NCBI GenBank assembly: GCA_963695505.1
Contig: CAVOGX010000015.1
Location: 186,001 to 250,000 of the forward strand
Source: JACSRF01 sp963695505
GTDB lineage: Bacteria > Chloroflexota > Anaerolineae > Promineifilales > Promineifilaceae
DNA length: 64,000 nt
Direction: 5' to 3'
The position numbers were made by a program, and so were the translations under genes. Positions within the stretch are counted from its first letter, which is position 1; every line of letters starts with the position of its first letter. This document shows, in pieces, positions 43,750 to 53,358 of this stretch. The notes under the pieces are model-generated. The model was given only the letters and a program-made list of their open reading frames with translations. It was not told where the DNA came from and searched no databases.

Positions 43750-45105
43750 TTACCCTTCCAACGCCCCCAACACCACCGGCAAAAGCTGCTTTTTGCGCGA
43801 AACAACGCCATCCGCTTGGCGCATGCCGTCGGGCAGACGGGGATAGGGCAGCACGTCCAGTCGCGGTACTTCCTGGGTGAGCAGCAACCGGCTGACCCCG
43901 CGCACGACGTCCGTCACCATGAGCATGACGAAATCAAGGCCGCGGGAGTCACGCAGCCCCACCAGGGCACTACAAAGGGGTTCTTTGTACTCATCCAATT
44001 GGGCAAAGTTAGTCACTTCTACTTGAGAAATACCAAAATGGAATCCCCCTGCCTCATATTGTTTGAAATCCGCTGTCACAATCTCTTCTGCCTTGCGGGT
44101 GGCCAGGCCTGCCCCAGCATTGAGCACTTGCTGACCAAATGACTGGATTGTCTCCCCTTCTAAGACTGAGCCGCCGAGAAATGCCCAGCGCGCCAGCCTC
44201 TCCGCAGCCCGGTGGTCACGGGGCGTCGTGGTGGGTGAAGACAACAATAAAGTGTCCGAAACGACGCCAGCCAGCAGCAGCCCTGCTAATGAGGGGGGCG
44301 CGCTGAGACCGGCTTCGTCGATACGCTCGGAGACTAGAGTGCAGGTGCTGCCCACTACGTCCACGGTAAAGCGGATAGGGACGTGCGTGGTGGGGTTACC
44401 CAACCGGTGATGGTCCAAAATTTCCAGCAAGTCAGCTTCATTGAGGGAACCAAGCGCTTGTTGGGCTTCATTGTGGTCGACAAGAATAATCTGCATCCGG
44501 GGTGGCGCCTGGGCGTCACGCTGGCGGCAAACCCCGGCATAACTGCCATGTTCATCCACAACCAAGAATTCAGTGCGCTCCTCCCTCAAAATGCGGGGCA
44601 ATGCATCACGTATACGGCCGTTCAATTGAAAGCTGGGTACGCCTGTGTCGCACGCTTCCTGGCAGGAGACATCAAGAAGCTCCCCAATGCGCATATCTTC
44701 GCGGCGGGGGTGTGCCCCAACAGAGCGTTTGAGAAAGTCGAACAGGCTCAAAACAGTAACCAGGCCATACGGCGTGCCGTCGGTGTTGATGATAGGTGCA
44801 ATCCCCCCCGTACGGTTGGCAATAGCCCACCCTTCGCGTAATGGTTTGTCTGGCGTAGTTGTGTTGAAGCGATGGGTAATGGAGTCGAAACGGGGTGATG
44901 CGTCCGGCAGAAGTACAGGGGGTTCCAAACCCAAGCGGTTGAGAACCCAGGTCGTTTGTGGGTTTAGCTGGCCAGCGCGAGCAGCAATGACATCATTCTC
45001 GGTCTGGTCTTGCAGCAGCCAGGCATAGCCCATAGCCGAAGCAATGGAGTCCGTATCGGGATTAACGTGGCCGATGACGTAAATTGGCTTTGTTTTTTCT
45101 GTCAT
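43750..45105 (-). CDS. Manganese-dependent inorganic pyrophosphatase with CBS domains
   Basis: Hydrolyses PPi and so drives biosynthesis; family II (DHH) enzyme of 451 residues. The metal sites are GHVNPDTDSIAS at residues 12-23, the DHH site in ILDHHRLGNPTTH, and the C-terminal substrate motif SRKKQLLPVV. Between them, at about residues 75-200, lies an insert with two CBS-like repeats (REGWAIANRTGGIAPIINTDG and LREERTEFLVVDEHGSYAGV), so activity is probably controlled by adenine nucleotides, as in other CBS-PPases. It may influence the PPi-dependent PFK reaction. Confidence 0.9.
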   Translation of the reverse strand: MTEKTKPIYVIGHVNPDTDSIASAMGYAWLLQDQTENDVIAARAGQLNPQTTWVLNRLGLEPPVLLPDASPRFDSITHRFNTTTPDKPLREGWAIANRTGGIAPIINTDGTPYGLVTVLSLFDFLKRSVGAHPRREDMRIGELLDVSCQEACDTGVPSFQLNGRIRDALPRILREERTEFLVVDEHGSYAGVCRQRDAQAPPRMQIILVDHNEAQQALGSLNEADLLEILDHHRLGNPTTHVPIRFTVDVVGSTCTLVSERIDEAGLSAPPSLAGLLLAGVVSDTLLLSSPTTTPRDHRAAERLARWAFLGGSVLEGETIQSFGQQVLNAGAGLATRKAEEIVTADFKQYEAGGFHFGISQVEVTNFAQLDEYKEPLCSALVGLRDSRGLDFVMLMVTDVVRGVSRLLLTQEVPRLDVLPYPRLPDGMRQADGVVSRKKQLLPVVLGALEG

Positions 45106-45199
45106 AAATGCCTCAGTAAATGGAAATAATGGATTTGGAATTCATTTTTAACGCGATCATGGAAGATTGTCCAACGGCATCTTGAAAAAATGGTAAGAA

Positions 45200-46039
45200 T
45201 TATGATGGCCAACTGCTAAGTAAGCTAAAGGCAATCCACCCGCCGCATATTATTTCTACCGCCATCTCCAGGAAGCCAAATCGCTTGACATTGTCCACCG
45301 GGCGTGGTTGGCGAGCGGCCCACATGGCGCGCAGCCAGACGATGGCAAAGGGGATAGACGTGGGAAATGGCAGCCATTCCAATATGCCCAAACCAATTAT
45401 TAGTAAAAAACCAGAGAAGTGAGCCAGAACCAACCCACTGCGATGGGTTTGCCGCTGGTGCGTGTCGGCAATACGCACGCGAACGTACAGGGCACCTAAC
45501 ACATTTTGCAGTGCCAGCAGCAGCCAAAGGGCAGCAGCCGTCTGGTTAAGCTTGCCAGCAGTGGCGATATAGGCCGCCGGGGCCGTCATGGCTAAGGCAG
45601 CCGCACCGCTTACTTCCATGCCCAATGAACGAATAGAAGTCCGGCCATATTTTGCGGCCGCCAGGTACATGATAAAAATCAGGGCCAAGGGCACGCCCAG
45701 CCAGAGCAGCGCATAGCGCCCCATGAAGAGCAGCATCAGGCCGCAGGAAACGGCCGTTGCACCTAAAAATATCATCCACGTTAACGCCAGAGGGCCATCG
45801 GTGCGGCGCGCCTTGCCCCGCCGCACCCGCAGCCAAACGGTTGCTGGCTGGCGCAGCAGAAATGTGGTCAGCGCGGCAATTAATGCAAGGGCAGCAGGCA
45901 GGTTGAAGGTTCCGGCAACGGCCGTGCCCACGCAAAAGGGCACCAGCAACCATGCCCAAGACCCATGCTCTGCTGGAAGAATAAGAGTCTTTCGAAATAA
46001 CGCTGCAATCCGTGGGGGTTTGTTGGAGTTTTGTACCAT
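45200..46039 (-). CDS. YwiC-like membrane protein
   Basis: 279 residues, polytopic (7-9 hydrophobic segments). The N-terminal LILPAEHGSWAWLLVPFCVGTAVAG is the hallmark of the YwiC-like family. The family is uncharacterised but has a weak resemblance to UbiA prenyltransferases. The ATG at 46039 is preferred to an upstream start because it leaves a normal gap after the terminator at 46101-46132. A TACAAT lies about 30 bases upstream. Confidence 0.78.
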   Translation of the reverse strand: MVQNSNKPPRIAALFRKTLILPAEHGSWAWLLVPFCVGTAVAGTFNLPAALALIAALTTFLLRQPATVWLRVRRGKARRTDGPLALTWMIFLGATAVSCGLMLLFMGRYALLWLGVPLALIFIMYLAAAKYGRTSIRSLGMEVSGAAALAMTAPAAYIATAGKLNQTAAALWLLLALQNVLGALYVRVRIADTHQRQTHRSGLVLAHFSGFLLIIGLGILEWLPFPTSIPFAIVWLRAMWAARQPRPVDNVKRFGFLEMAVEIICGGWIAFSLLSSWPS

Positions 46040-46100
46040 AAATGCCTCGTTTCCCCTTACAATTGTACCGTCATTTCGTCTAAAGGTTAGTGGGTTCAAA

Positions 46101-46132
46101 GCAAAAAAAAGCCCCCCGTTTCCGGGGGGCTG
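46101..46132 (-). terminator. Rho-independent terminator of the small exported protein gene
   Basis: On the minus strand AGCCCCCC, a GGAAAC-type loop and GGGGGGCT are followed by eight T residues. It lies 27 bases after the stop of the gene at 46159-46380. Confidence 0.88.
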
Positions 46133-46158
46133 CTGCAATTTAGCTGGGCCACGGCACA

Positions 46159-46380
46159 TTAGGGAGCAGGTGGTTCATCAAACTCCCAGGGTTGGTTCCA
46201 ATACCCCATGTCTGCGGCTCGTTCCATCAAACCATCGTGCACCATCTCTTCATTCAGGTTCCCCACCCCAGGGTTTAGTCCCGCATGATGTGCAAAAGCA
46301 GTACTACTCATGGAGAAGAGTAAGGCGAATAACAGGAAGGCAGCTAAAAACAACCAAATACGCTTTTGTCCTCGAATCAT
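46159..46380 (-). CDS. Small exported protein
   Basis: 73 residues. A signal peptide covers residues 1-30 (RIWLFLAAFLLFALLFSMSSTAFAHH). The mature part (AGLNPGVGNLNEEMVHDGLMERAADMGYWNQPWEFDEPPAP) is acidic and short. AAAGGAG lies 7 bases before the ATG. No family recognised. Confidence 0.65.
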   Translation of the reverse strand: MIRGQKRIWLFLAAFLLFALLFSMSSTAFAHHAGLNPGVGNLNEEMVHDGLMERAADMGYWNQPWEFDEPPAP

Positions 46381-46499
46381 AGGTTGCTCCTTTGTAACAT
46401 TGGCCAACGGCCCTATCAATTACCCTATTTATGAAGACGTATGTAAGCGTTTTTAGATACGGCCGTTTTCAAAACTCATGCCAAGCCGCCATATGCGCA

Positions 46500-47909
46500 T
46501 TAATCTGCCAGGTCGCTCACATCCTCTTTCCCTACTTCACTTACCGCTTCTGTGGGACGACTTAAGTGAATTTCTATCTGGGGCGTTACTTGAGTGGCAA
46601 AACGCCGTGTGCCATACACATTCAAACGCTCAAACAAGAAAGCGAACTGTTCCTCCAAAATCTGGCCAATCTCTGCCTGCTTTGCTGCGGGCAAATCCCA
46701 CCACGACTGCTTAAAGGGCCCAATTGCCCGTTTTCGCGCTGAATACAGAATTTGCTCTTCCGTCTTTCCTGGTTTCCATTCGTTTTTGTGCTTTTCGCGC
46801 AGATAATCATAAGCTTCATTTACCAATTCTTGCGGTAAATTGTCAAAAATCATATTTTGGAAATTGGTTGCCAGATGAATTTCCACCGTACCTACTTCCG
46901 GAAATTTGCCAAAGGCATCTGCAGGAAGCGTGGAAGCGCCATGCTGCACGGCTCCGCCCAAACCATAGCTGTCTCGTGCAGTTTGGCTCAGGTCTCGCAA
47001 GGTGTTGAAATCTACTTTAACGTCAGCCAAGGTGCCATCTGGCAGCACAACACCGCCGTGGCTGGTGCCCGTCTGCACCGAGATTTTTGAGATGCCAACC
47101 AGGCCAGCTAATTCGTTCTGGTAGCCTTGCATAAAGGCGTGCAGCTCTTCAACTGTCGAATTCTTATGGCCTACTTCGCCAATTTCGCCACCAAGGGAGA
47201 TGGTAATTCCTTCCGGTTCCAGGCTGCGGGCGAACCGCGTCAGCTCGGCACAAAGAGTGTAGTTAAGTGCCTGTTGTTCATCTAGAGTTGGATAGCTGAG
47301 ATCAACCAGCGTAGATGTGTCGATATCAATGTTAAAGAAACCCGATGAAACCGCCTCACGCATTAAATCTTTAACGGCCTGGACTTCTGTTTCGGGATCG
47401 CTGCCATAACGGCTGGCTGAAATCTGAAAATGGTCGCCCTGGATGAAGACGGGGCCGCGATACCCTTCACGAAGGGCGGCAGCCATGACGCAAGCGGTAT
47501 ACTCAGCAGGCCGCTGATCAGTGTAGCCTATTTCCGAGCGAGCAATTTCAAAGAGCATCGCCCCAACCTGATGCCTGTTGGCGGCGCGGAATACTGCCCG
47601 AGATGTGTTGTAATTCATGGCGCGGATGTTCATGGCAGGGACGGTAAAGTTACATGGCACACTGCCATGACCTACGGCCATGTAAAGTTCATGAATGGAA
47701 GCTGGATATACGCCAACGGCCTGGCCTACTTCCCAAATGAGCCAGCGAGCGGTGTCACGGGCCAGGGGTTCGCCAAACACGGCCGTATACGCCAATCCGT
47801 CCATTTTTTCTGGTAGGGAAATTTCGTCAATGCCAGTAATGTGATCGCCAGAAACAACAACTGCTCCTTCCAAATAGGCTAACAGTTCTTTGACAGACAT
47901 TGCTTTCAT
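46500..47909 (-). CDS. Class II (zinc) fructose-bisphosphate aldolase-like protein
   Basis: 469 residues, longer than the usual 285-350. A TIM barrel with zinc ligands: HGSVPCNFTVPAMNIRAMNY, VFIQGDHFQIS with the motif-I His and Asp, a second block SLGGEIGEVGHKNSTVEE, and the third ligand segment ISVQTGTSHGGVV. The C-terminal 100 residues (from NEWKPGKTEEQILYSARKRAIGPF) are an extension seen in a subset of class II aldolases. It may cleave fructose- or tagatose-bisphosphate or a related keto-sugar. AAGGAG lies 8 bases before the ATG. Confidence 0.82.
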   Translation of the reverse strand: MKAMSVKELLAYLEGAVVVSGDHITGIDEISLPEKMDGLAYTAVFGEPLARDTARWLIWEVGQAVGVYPASIHELYMAVGHGSVPCNFTVPAMNIRAMNYNTSRAVFRAANRHQVGAMLFEIARSEIGYTDQRPAEYTACVMAAALREGYRGPVFIQGDHFQISASRYGSDPETEVQAVKDLMREAVSSGFFNIDIDTSTLVDLSYPTLDEQQALNYTLCAELTRFARSLEPEGITISLGGEIGEVGHKNSTVEELHAFMQGYQNELAGLVGISKISVQTGTSHGGVVLPDGTLADVKVDFNTLRDLSQTARDSYGLGGAVQHGASTLPADAFGKFPEVGTVEIHLATNFQNMIFDNLPQELVNEAYDYLREKHKNEWKPGKTEEQILYSARKRAIGPFKQSWWDLPAAKQAEIGQILEEQFAFLFERLNVYGTRRFATQVTPQIEIHLSRPTEAVSEVGKEDVSDLAD

Positions 47910-47944
47910 CAATTTCGCTCCTTTTCAAGCTGTTCGTATGGCAG

Positions 47945-48346
47945 CTAGTTGGTTAATTTTGTAATTAAGGGGGGTCCTAACAGCAACAAACCAATAAGAA
48001 TGGACCCTAATGCGCCCATCAGGACAGCCGCTGCGGCAACATCTTTGGCTACCTTTGCCAAGGGATGGGGCTCGGGCATGGTCATATCCACAACGGCCTC
48101 CAGGGCCGTATTCATAAATTCGGCAATCCAAACGACCATAATTGTTAGGATAAGAATCGCCCATTCCTGACGCGGAAGCCGCAGCCAAAGAGCCATTAAG
48201 GCTACCGCAATAGTAATCAGGCCATGAATCCAGGCGTTATGTTGGGTGCGAAGAACGTACCACCAGCCCTCAAAAGCGTAGCGAAAACTGCTCGCCCGGC
48301 TGTACAGTTCGTGACGAACCAATTCATGATTCGGTGGGCGTGACAT
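47945..48346 (-). CDS. dgkA: Diacylglycerol/undecaprenol kinase
   Basis: An inner-membrane kinase of 133 residues that recycles lipid carriers. The signature reads VWIAEFMNTALEAVVDM, then HPLAKVAKDVAAAAVL, with three hydrophobic segments. Its start overlaps the end of ybeY by 23 bases, and the order YqeY - HD - YbeY - DgkA fits the conserved Gram-positive-type cluster that precedes era. Confidence 0.88.
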   Translation of the reverse strand: MSRPPNHELVRHELYSRASSFRYAFEGWWYVLRTQHNAWIHGLITIAVALMALWLRLPRQEWAILILTIMVVWIAEFMNTALEAVVDMTMPEPHPLAKVAKDVAAAAVLMGALGSILIGLLLLGPPLITKLTN

Positions 48347-48788
48347 GGGCAAGTCCTAGTTGGGTAAGAACGGCCGTTTGCGCGGCCCACATTTGCTCTT
48401 TTTCGACAGGGTTACCGTGGTCAAAACCAAGAACATGCAGCACGCCATGAACGGCCAAAAGCTGAATTTCATCTGCTAGAGAGTGGCCAGCCTGTACCGC
48501 CTGGCGATGTGCATAGGGTACCGAAATAGCGATGTCGCCTAAATAGGCGGCGGGCATTCCCGGCATAGCATCTCCCGCTGGAAAGCTGAGGACGTCGGTT
48601 GGTTTGTCTTCACCTCGAAAATTACGGTTCATTTCTTGAATGGCGGCATCATCGGTGAGCAGGCAGGAAAGAGCAGCGTGAAACTGGTTTTGGCTGCGCA
48701 GAGTAGCAGCAACGGCCGTTTCCACAACCGACACCAAGTCTTGCGGCACGCCCATTGATGCCTGTACATCAATCTCCAGATCCATCAT
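48324..48788 (-). CDS. ybeY: Endoribonuclease YbeY
   Basis: A zinc-dependent RNase needed for 16S rRNA maturation and ribosome quality control. About 154 residues from the ATG chosen inside the end of the HD gene. The zinc motif HxxxHxxxxxH is present as AVHGVLHVLGFDHGNP, preceded by NRNFRGEDKPTDVLSFP. Confidence 0.92.
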   Translation of the reverse strand: MMDLEIDVQASMGVPQDLVSVVETAVAATLRSQNQFHAALSCLLTDDAAIQEMNRNFRGEDKPTDVLSFPAGDAMPGMPAAYLGDIAISVPYAHRQAVQAGHSLADEIQLLAVHGVLHVLGFDHGNPVEKEQMWAAQTAVLTQLGLAHVTPTES

Positions 48789-51039
48789 CTTCTTGTTGCG
48801 TCTCCAACTCAGCCTGTGCGACCATAGGTTCCTCTTCAACGGCAATTGGGTCTAGTGGGGCGTCTAACAACCGCCCCGTGCTGTGGGTTGGCGTATTGTC
48901 TTCTAATTCCTGAGTGCTAGCCGCCGGCATTGGGGAAATATCTGATACCTGCGATGTTTGCGAATCCCCTTCCAACTCTTCATTTCCAGGATATTTTACA
49001 CGCACGTGAAAACGTCCTTTCAAGGTTTCAATGAATGACGCACGTATCGTGCGAATATCCCCCAACGTCAAGCCAGAATTATTTAACTGGCCTTCAGTGA
49101 CGTGTTCATCTACAAGCGAGTTCACCAGCTTTTCAATGGCTTTTTCCGTGCTGGGGCGCAAAGCGCTGGATGTTGCCTCAACAGAATCAGCCAGCATAAC
49201 AATTCCCGTTTCGCGGGAGCGAGGTCGGGGTCCCGTATAGCGGAACTTGCTCACATCTACCCGGCTTTCGTCTCCTTCCACCTGGGTAACAGCCTTTACG
49301 TAAAAACCCTTAACAATGCGGTCCCCGTGGTGTTCGGCAATAAAATCTCGAATATTGTGAGGAAGCCGATATTTTCGCGCCATTTCCAGTCCGTCTGAGA
49401 CGTGGTTGATGATGATGCGCGCGCTGCTGTAGGGATCCAGGGATTCGTGGGGATTGCTCCCCTCCTGGTTTTCCGTAAAAAATGGAGGGCGCTTCATTTT
49501 CCCGATGTCGTGATAGAAGGCGCCGACGCGTACCAGAGTACTATTTGCCCCTTTTACCCGTTCAGCGGCCTGCTCGGCCAGGTTGGCAACCATGATGCTG
49601 TGATGGTAGGTGCCTGGGGCGCGGCGTAGAAGCTCCTGCAACAAGGGATGATCCAAGCGGGAAAGCTCTTGCAATTGCAATATTGTAATTACCCCAAAAA
49701 CGCTGCCGACTAAAAACAAGCCGGCCAGGGTCAGCGCGGCTGACAAAACGCCATTACCTAAACCATACAACACTTCTTGCAGCACTGGTAATATGTCCGT
49801 TTCTTGTGGCAATTTAAATATGATGACAACGGCAATGTGGCCTACCGCAGCAGCCAAACCAGCACGGAAAAAGGCGTTTACCCGTTGGGCATCGCGCAAG
49901 AGAAGCACAGCAAGGATGCCCCCCGCCCCAACATACATGCTTAATTCCAGAGAATTAGGCGCAATGAACCCCAGCTCCGCCGCCATCATAATGGTAACGA
50001 GCACAGCCAGTCGATTATCAAAGATTACCGAGAGAAGCATGGAAAGGGTAGCGATTGGATACCAATAAACCAGGTAAGGCGGGCCGGATACCATGAGGCG
50101 GGCGCCTATGGTGAACAAAATGACTAAAATCACAAGGGCTGATAAGTAACGGCCGTTGTTATAGGATTGTTCGTAATACTGCTGCCAGTAAAGGGTAAAT
50201 ACCACCACCGCTAGAAGTGAGGCAACGAAGATGCTGCTCACATCCCGCCAATCTGTAGCAGCCTGCAGCAAGCCTAACTGCTCAAGCATCTCAATATCCA
50301 GATCGGTAACGATATCTCCTGCACGAATGACGCGCTGCCCTTCAGTAATGGACCGGGTAACTGGGGTTACACTGGTTATCGCATCATCCCTTTGTTCAGC
50401 CGTGGCTTCTTCATTTAGGAAAACGTTGGGGACAACGAACTGGTAAGCCAATTTTGAGACCACATTGTCCTGAGTCGGAGTAAGGACCAAACTGGGGCGG
50501 CGAGCCAGCCGCTGGTAGTCTACCAGCTGATCCTCACGAATTTCCTGGCTCATCAACTCCTCAATGATGGTCAGCAGCGCGTCCTTAGCCTCAACATAAT
50601 CGTCAACGCTTAGACTAAGCAGATCAATACCTACCTGGTTTTCAATGGTTAGACCTTTAACGGCTTGTAGATAAGAGAGTTTGGCTTCTGAGGAAGCGTA
50701 CGTGTCACTGCGCACCACTTCAACAAAGGAAAAAATAGCGCGAGCTGCGCTAAGTTGAGCGCGCCCGATACTAGGATCTAAGGTGGTATAGACATCAGTG
50801 ACGCTGGCCTGAGCCTGTTCTTGGGCCTGGGCGGTTAGCACAGCACTGGTATAGGTGACGGATCGGGGCGCTAAAATGTCGCTGGCCGCAGGCGCGCCAG
50901 CCGTAACATCGACGTTGGAGGGGCGAACTAGATCAAAGGATAGTATGAGGGTGACCGCAATTGCCACAGCCAGGGCAAAAAGCCACAAAAACGAGCTGCG
51001 AGCGAAGCGCTGCCACCAGGGTTTTTCAACAGGGTCCAT
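48769..51039 (-). CDS. 7TM-HD phosphohydrolase, PgpH-like (c-di-AMP phosphodiesterase type)
   Basis: 756 residues. An N-terminal helix (SSFLWLFALAVAIAVTLILSF), a 7TMR-HDED-type extracytoplasmic domain of about 250 residues, seven hydrophobic segments (about 275-480), and a cytosolic HD domain with the metal site HHSIMVANLAEQAA and VGAFYHDIGKMKRPPFF. PgpH proteins degrade c-di-AMP. The C-terminal 70 residues after EGDSQTSQVS are a low-complexity tail. The gene overlaps ybeY by 20 bases and starts one base after the YqeY stop, so the four genes are one operon. Confidence 0.88.
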   Translation of the reverse strand: MDPVEKPWWQRFARSSFLWLFALAVAIAVTLILSFDLVRPSNVDVTAGAPAASDILAPRSVTYTSAVLTAQAQEQAQASVTDVYTTLDPSIGRAQLSAARAIFSFVEVVRSDTYASSEAKLSYLQAVKGLTIENQVGIDLLSLSVDDYVEAKDALLTIIEELMSQEIREDQLVDYQRLARRPSLVLTPTQDNVVSKLAYQFVVPNVFLNEEATAEQRDDAITSVTPVTRSITEGQRVIRAGDIVTDLDIEMLEQLGLLQAATDWRDVSSIFVASLLAVVVFTLYWQQYYEQSYNNGRYLSALVILVILFTIGARLMVSGPPYLVYWYPIATLSMLLSVIFDNRLAVLVTIMMAAELGFIAPNSLELSMYVGAGGILAVLLLRDAQRVNAFFRAGLAAAVGHIAVVIIFKLPQETDILPVLQEVLYGLGNGVLSAALTLAGLFLVGSVFGVITILQLQELSRLDHPLLQELLRRAPGTYHHSIMVANLAEQAAERVKGANSTLVRVGAFYHDIGKMKRPPFFTENQEGSNPHESLDPYSSARIIINHVSDGLEMARKYRLPHNIRDFIAEHHGDRIVKGFYVKAVTQVEGDESRVDVSKFRYTGPRPRSRETGIVMLADSVEATSSALRPSTEKAIEKLVNSLVDEHVTEGQLNNSGLTLGDIRTIRASFIETLKGRFHVRVKYPGNEELEGDSQTSQVSDISPMPAASTQELEDNTPTHSTGRLLDAPLDPIAVEEEPMVAQAELETQQEDDGSGD

Positions 51040-51486
51040 TTAGTTTTGCAGCAGGCTGCGGACGACCTCATTCACCAAACGGCCGTCTGCTTTGCCTTTG
51101 ACCTGGGGCATTAGGCGGCCCATGACCTGGCCCATGCCCTTGGCGTCAGTCACGCCTAACTGGGCAATTATGTTTGCAGCCAGCACCTCAATATCTTCCC
51201 GGCCCATCATTTGCGGTAAATAGCTTTCAATAATGGCCAATTCGCTTTTCTCGGCCTCGGCCATTTCGCTGCGGCCAGCCTGTTCGTAATCGGTTATGCT
51301 TTCGCGGCGCTGTTTAGCTTGCTTGGTGAGTACGGCCGTTACCCCTTCATCGTCCAGGGTAATGCGGTCATCAATTTCAACCTGCTTGATAGCCGCCATC
51401 AACATGCGCAAAGTATCTCGCTTTTCCGTGTCTCCGCTGCGCATGGCAATTTTCATATCATTGGTCAGTTGTTCTTTTAAGCCCAT
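51040..51486 (-). CDS. GatB/YqeY-domain protein
   Basis: 148 residues, all helical: GLKEQLTNDMKIAMRSGDTEKRDTLRMLMAAIKQVEID, then RRESITDYEQAGRSEMAEAEKSELAIIESYLPQMM and GKADGRLVNEVVRSLL. The domain is shared with the tail of GatB, the amidotransferase subunit that binds tRNA, so an RNA-linked role is assumed. The ATG at 51486 follows AGGAAAT. Confidence 0.88.
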   Translation of the reverse strand: MGLKEQLTNDMKIAMRSGDTEKRDTLRMLMAAIKQVEIDDRITLDDEGVTAVLTKQAKQRRESITDYEQAGRSEMAEAEKSELAIIESYLPQMMGREDIEVLAANIIAQLGVTDAKGMGQVMGRLMPQVKGKADGRLVNEVVRSLLQN

Positions 51487-51553
51487 GATTTCCTCCAAAA
51501 CACACTATCAGATTGTAGCACTGCCCCTGGCAAGGGCAAGTTGGGCTTAAGCG

Positions 51554-52267
51554 TTAAGAGGCATGGGTAAAAATCGTATAAAGGCTGAGGTTGCCTTCTT
51601 TGCCATCGCTGCGAAATTGATGAAGGATGTGCAAACCCGCTTTTTCAGCCAAAACGGCCGTTTCTACAGCATCCACCTGACATACATAACGCAGGCCAAA
51701 ACCGCTGCGCTGCCAGGTTAGCAGGTAATCATTGGCCTCCACATCCTCGGTTGTCAGGCCTAACTCGGACCATTCGCGGATTTTGCGCCGCTGGCGGGGG
51801 CTGTCCATAAACTGCCAGTTGGCCAGAAAAAGCCGCCCCCCAGGGGCGAGATGGGTCTTCAATTCTTGCAGCAGAGTCGCCCGGTTTTCGCGTCCGGGAA
51901 CGTGCTGCATTGCCGCCAGGCAGGCTATCAGATCAAAGTCACCCAAGCCTTCCAGAAAGCCAGGCTGGGTCATGTCGCGCTGGAAAAAGGTTGCCTGGGG
52001 TACAAGCAAACGTGCCCTCTTCAGCAAGTCAGTGCTGAAGTCCACACCGGTGGCTCGCTTGATAGCTTGATGGGAGAGTAGGAAATGGGCAAAACGGCCG
52101 TTGCCACATCCCACATCCAGCAAAGTGGCGGCTTTCGCAGGAATCCATTCTTTCAAGCGCGCAAAGCCTGGCTGCGGCGTCGCCCGGCTTTCTGCAAAGG
52201 AATCGGCAAGGGCACTGTAAAATTGCTGGTTAAGATCTCGCAACTTTAGGGCAACATCAGGAGTCAT
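51554..52267 (-). CDS. Class I SAM-dependent methyltransferase
   Basis: 237 residues. Motif I is LLDVGCGNGRFAHFL, with VDFSTDLLKRAR (motif II acid) and LIACLAAMQHVP (motif IV-like). The N-terminal region LNQQFYSALADSFAESRATPQPGFARL and overall layout resemble the Trm9/ALKBH8-type tRNA methyltransferases, but the target is not certain. Its ATG overlaps the TGA of the gene before it (52264-52267). Confidence 0.75.
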   Translation of the reverse strand: MTPDVALKLRDLNQQFYSALADSFAESRATPQPGFARLKEWIPAKAATLLDVGCGNGRFAHFLLSHQAIKRATGVDFSTDLLKRARLLVPQATFFQRDMTQPGFLEGLGDFDLIACLAAMQHVPGRENRATLLQELKTHLAPGGRLFLANWQFMDSPRQRRKIREWSELGLTTEDVEANDYLLTWQRSGFGLRYVCQVDAVETAVLAEKAGLHILHQFRSDGKEGNLSLYTIFTHAS

Positions 52268-52512
52268 ACATCTCCCTTTTGGGGTAGGCGAACGTGCAAC
52301 GTGTTTGTAACAAACCAAACGCTGCCTGCGTTAGCTTGCACCCACATTCCCGGTGGGCTATGCGACAGCACTTTGGCAGGAATCCAGCGCTCTCCATCAA
52401 AGGTAATTTCTACCAAATCTTCTGGAAGATACAGTTCTACCAACCGTTTCTTGGCCAATACGGCTCCGCTAAAATCCAAATCGGTGCAGCACTTGTTCAA
52501 CCGAGGAGACAT
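52264..52512 (-). CDS. Small hypothetical protein
   Basis: About 82 residues from the ATG at 52512 (MSPRLNKCCTDLDFSGAVLA, then KRLVELYLPEDLVEITFDGERW and HSPPGMWVQANAGSVWFV). It overlaps the end of the fructosamine-kinase-like gene and is coupled by ATGA to the methyltransferase. The start is uncertain. The content looks beta-rich. No family recognised. Confidence 0.5.
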   Translation of the reverse strand: MSPRLNKCCTDLDFSGAVLAKKRLVELYLPEDLVEITFDGERWIPAKVLSHSPPGMWVQANAGSVWFVTNTLHVRLPQKGDV

Positions 52513-53323
52513 AGCTGCCGCCAAACAATCGAACGTGTACAAGTAGGGGATAAAGGTTGTAAACATCCCGGCGCTCCTCAAAAAAGCCTGGGGGAATGGG
52601 GCGCAGCTCCTGATAACGCGCAAAAAAGGGCTTACCAAAAGTGCCAAATAGCGTGGTAAAAGCGAGTTCTATCTCCGGGTGCCCGTAATAGATGGCCGGG
52701 TCGACAAAGCCCGTTATTTGCCCATTTTGGGCGAGGACATTGGTGGTCCACACGTCCCCATGCAGTAGAGACGGCCGTTCCGGTTCCAACAGCCAATCTT
52801 CTAACCTGGTACAAAATTTTTCCAGCCGCCACAGTAACCCCGTAGGCAATCGCCCTGCTCTCGCGCCCTCTTCGCCCATGTAGAGCAGCCGGTGCTCACG
52901 AAAAAAGCGTAGCCAGGAATCCTGCCAATCATTGGGTTGGTGTAAGCCGCCAATCAGCGTGTCCCGTTCCAGGCCAAAACCTGGGGCTGTTTGGCTGTGC
53001 AAAGCGGCAAGTAGTTCAGCGGCGTGGTGTTGGGCCTGAGGTGAAAAATGACTAGCGCCCGGGATGAAAGACATAATCAACAGGTCTGGAGCATTGTGCA
53101 GCACCCTTGGCACCGGCAGGCTGCTGTGCTCGGCCAAGTATCGCAGCATAAAGGCTTCGATATCTAACTTGGGAGAAAGGCCATAGTCAGCCTTAACCAC
53201 TATTTGCTGCCCATCCCCCAAACGCGCCTTAAAAACCTGGCCTATGCATCCACCGCTCAGGGGAACAATGTCAACTGCAGCCTGGCCTGTCGCCTGAGTA
53301 ATAGATTGGCGTATATCTCTCAT
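52469..53323 (-). CDS. Fructosamine kinase-like protein (FN3K family)
   Basis: A phosphotransferase of 284 residues with the aminoglycoside-kinase fold; family members phosphorylate and so release sugar from glycated proteins. The start is SGGCIGQVFKARLGDGQQIVVKA, the catalytic loop is LLHGDVWTTNVLAQNGQITGFVDPAIYYGHPEIELAF (HGDxWxxN and DPAxYYGHxExE, both FN3K hallmarks), and LFGTFGKPFF follows. The ATG at 53323 replaces a TTG two codons upstream. Confidence 0.87.
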   Translation of the reverse strand: MRDIRQSITQATGQAAVDIVPLSGGCIGQVFKARLGDGQQIVVKADYGLSPKLDIEAFMLRYLAEHSSLPVPRVLHNAPDLLIMSFIPGASHFSPQAQHHAAELLAALHSQTAPGFGLERDTLIGGLHQPNDWQDSWLRFFREHRLLYMGEEGARAGRLPTGLLWRLEKFCTRLEDWLLEPERPSLLHGDVWTTNVLAQNGQITGFVDPAIYYGHPEIELAFTTLFGTFGKPFFARYQELRPIPPGFFEERRDVYNLYPLLVHVRLFGGSYVSSVEQVLHRFGF

Positions 53324-53358
53324 GAGCAACGTCAGAAATCCGGCAAGGAATAAGGAGG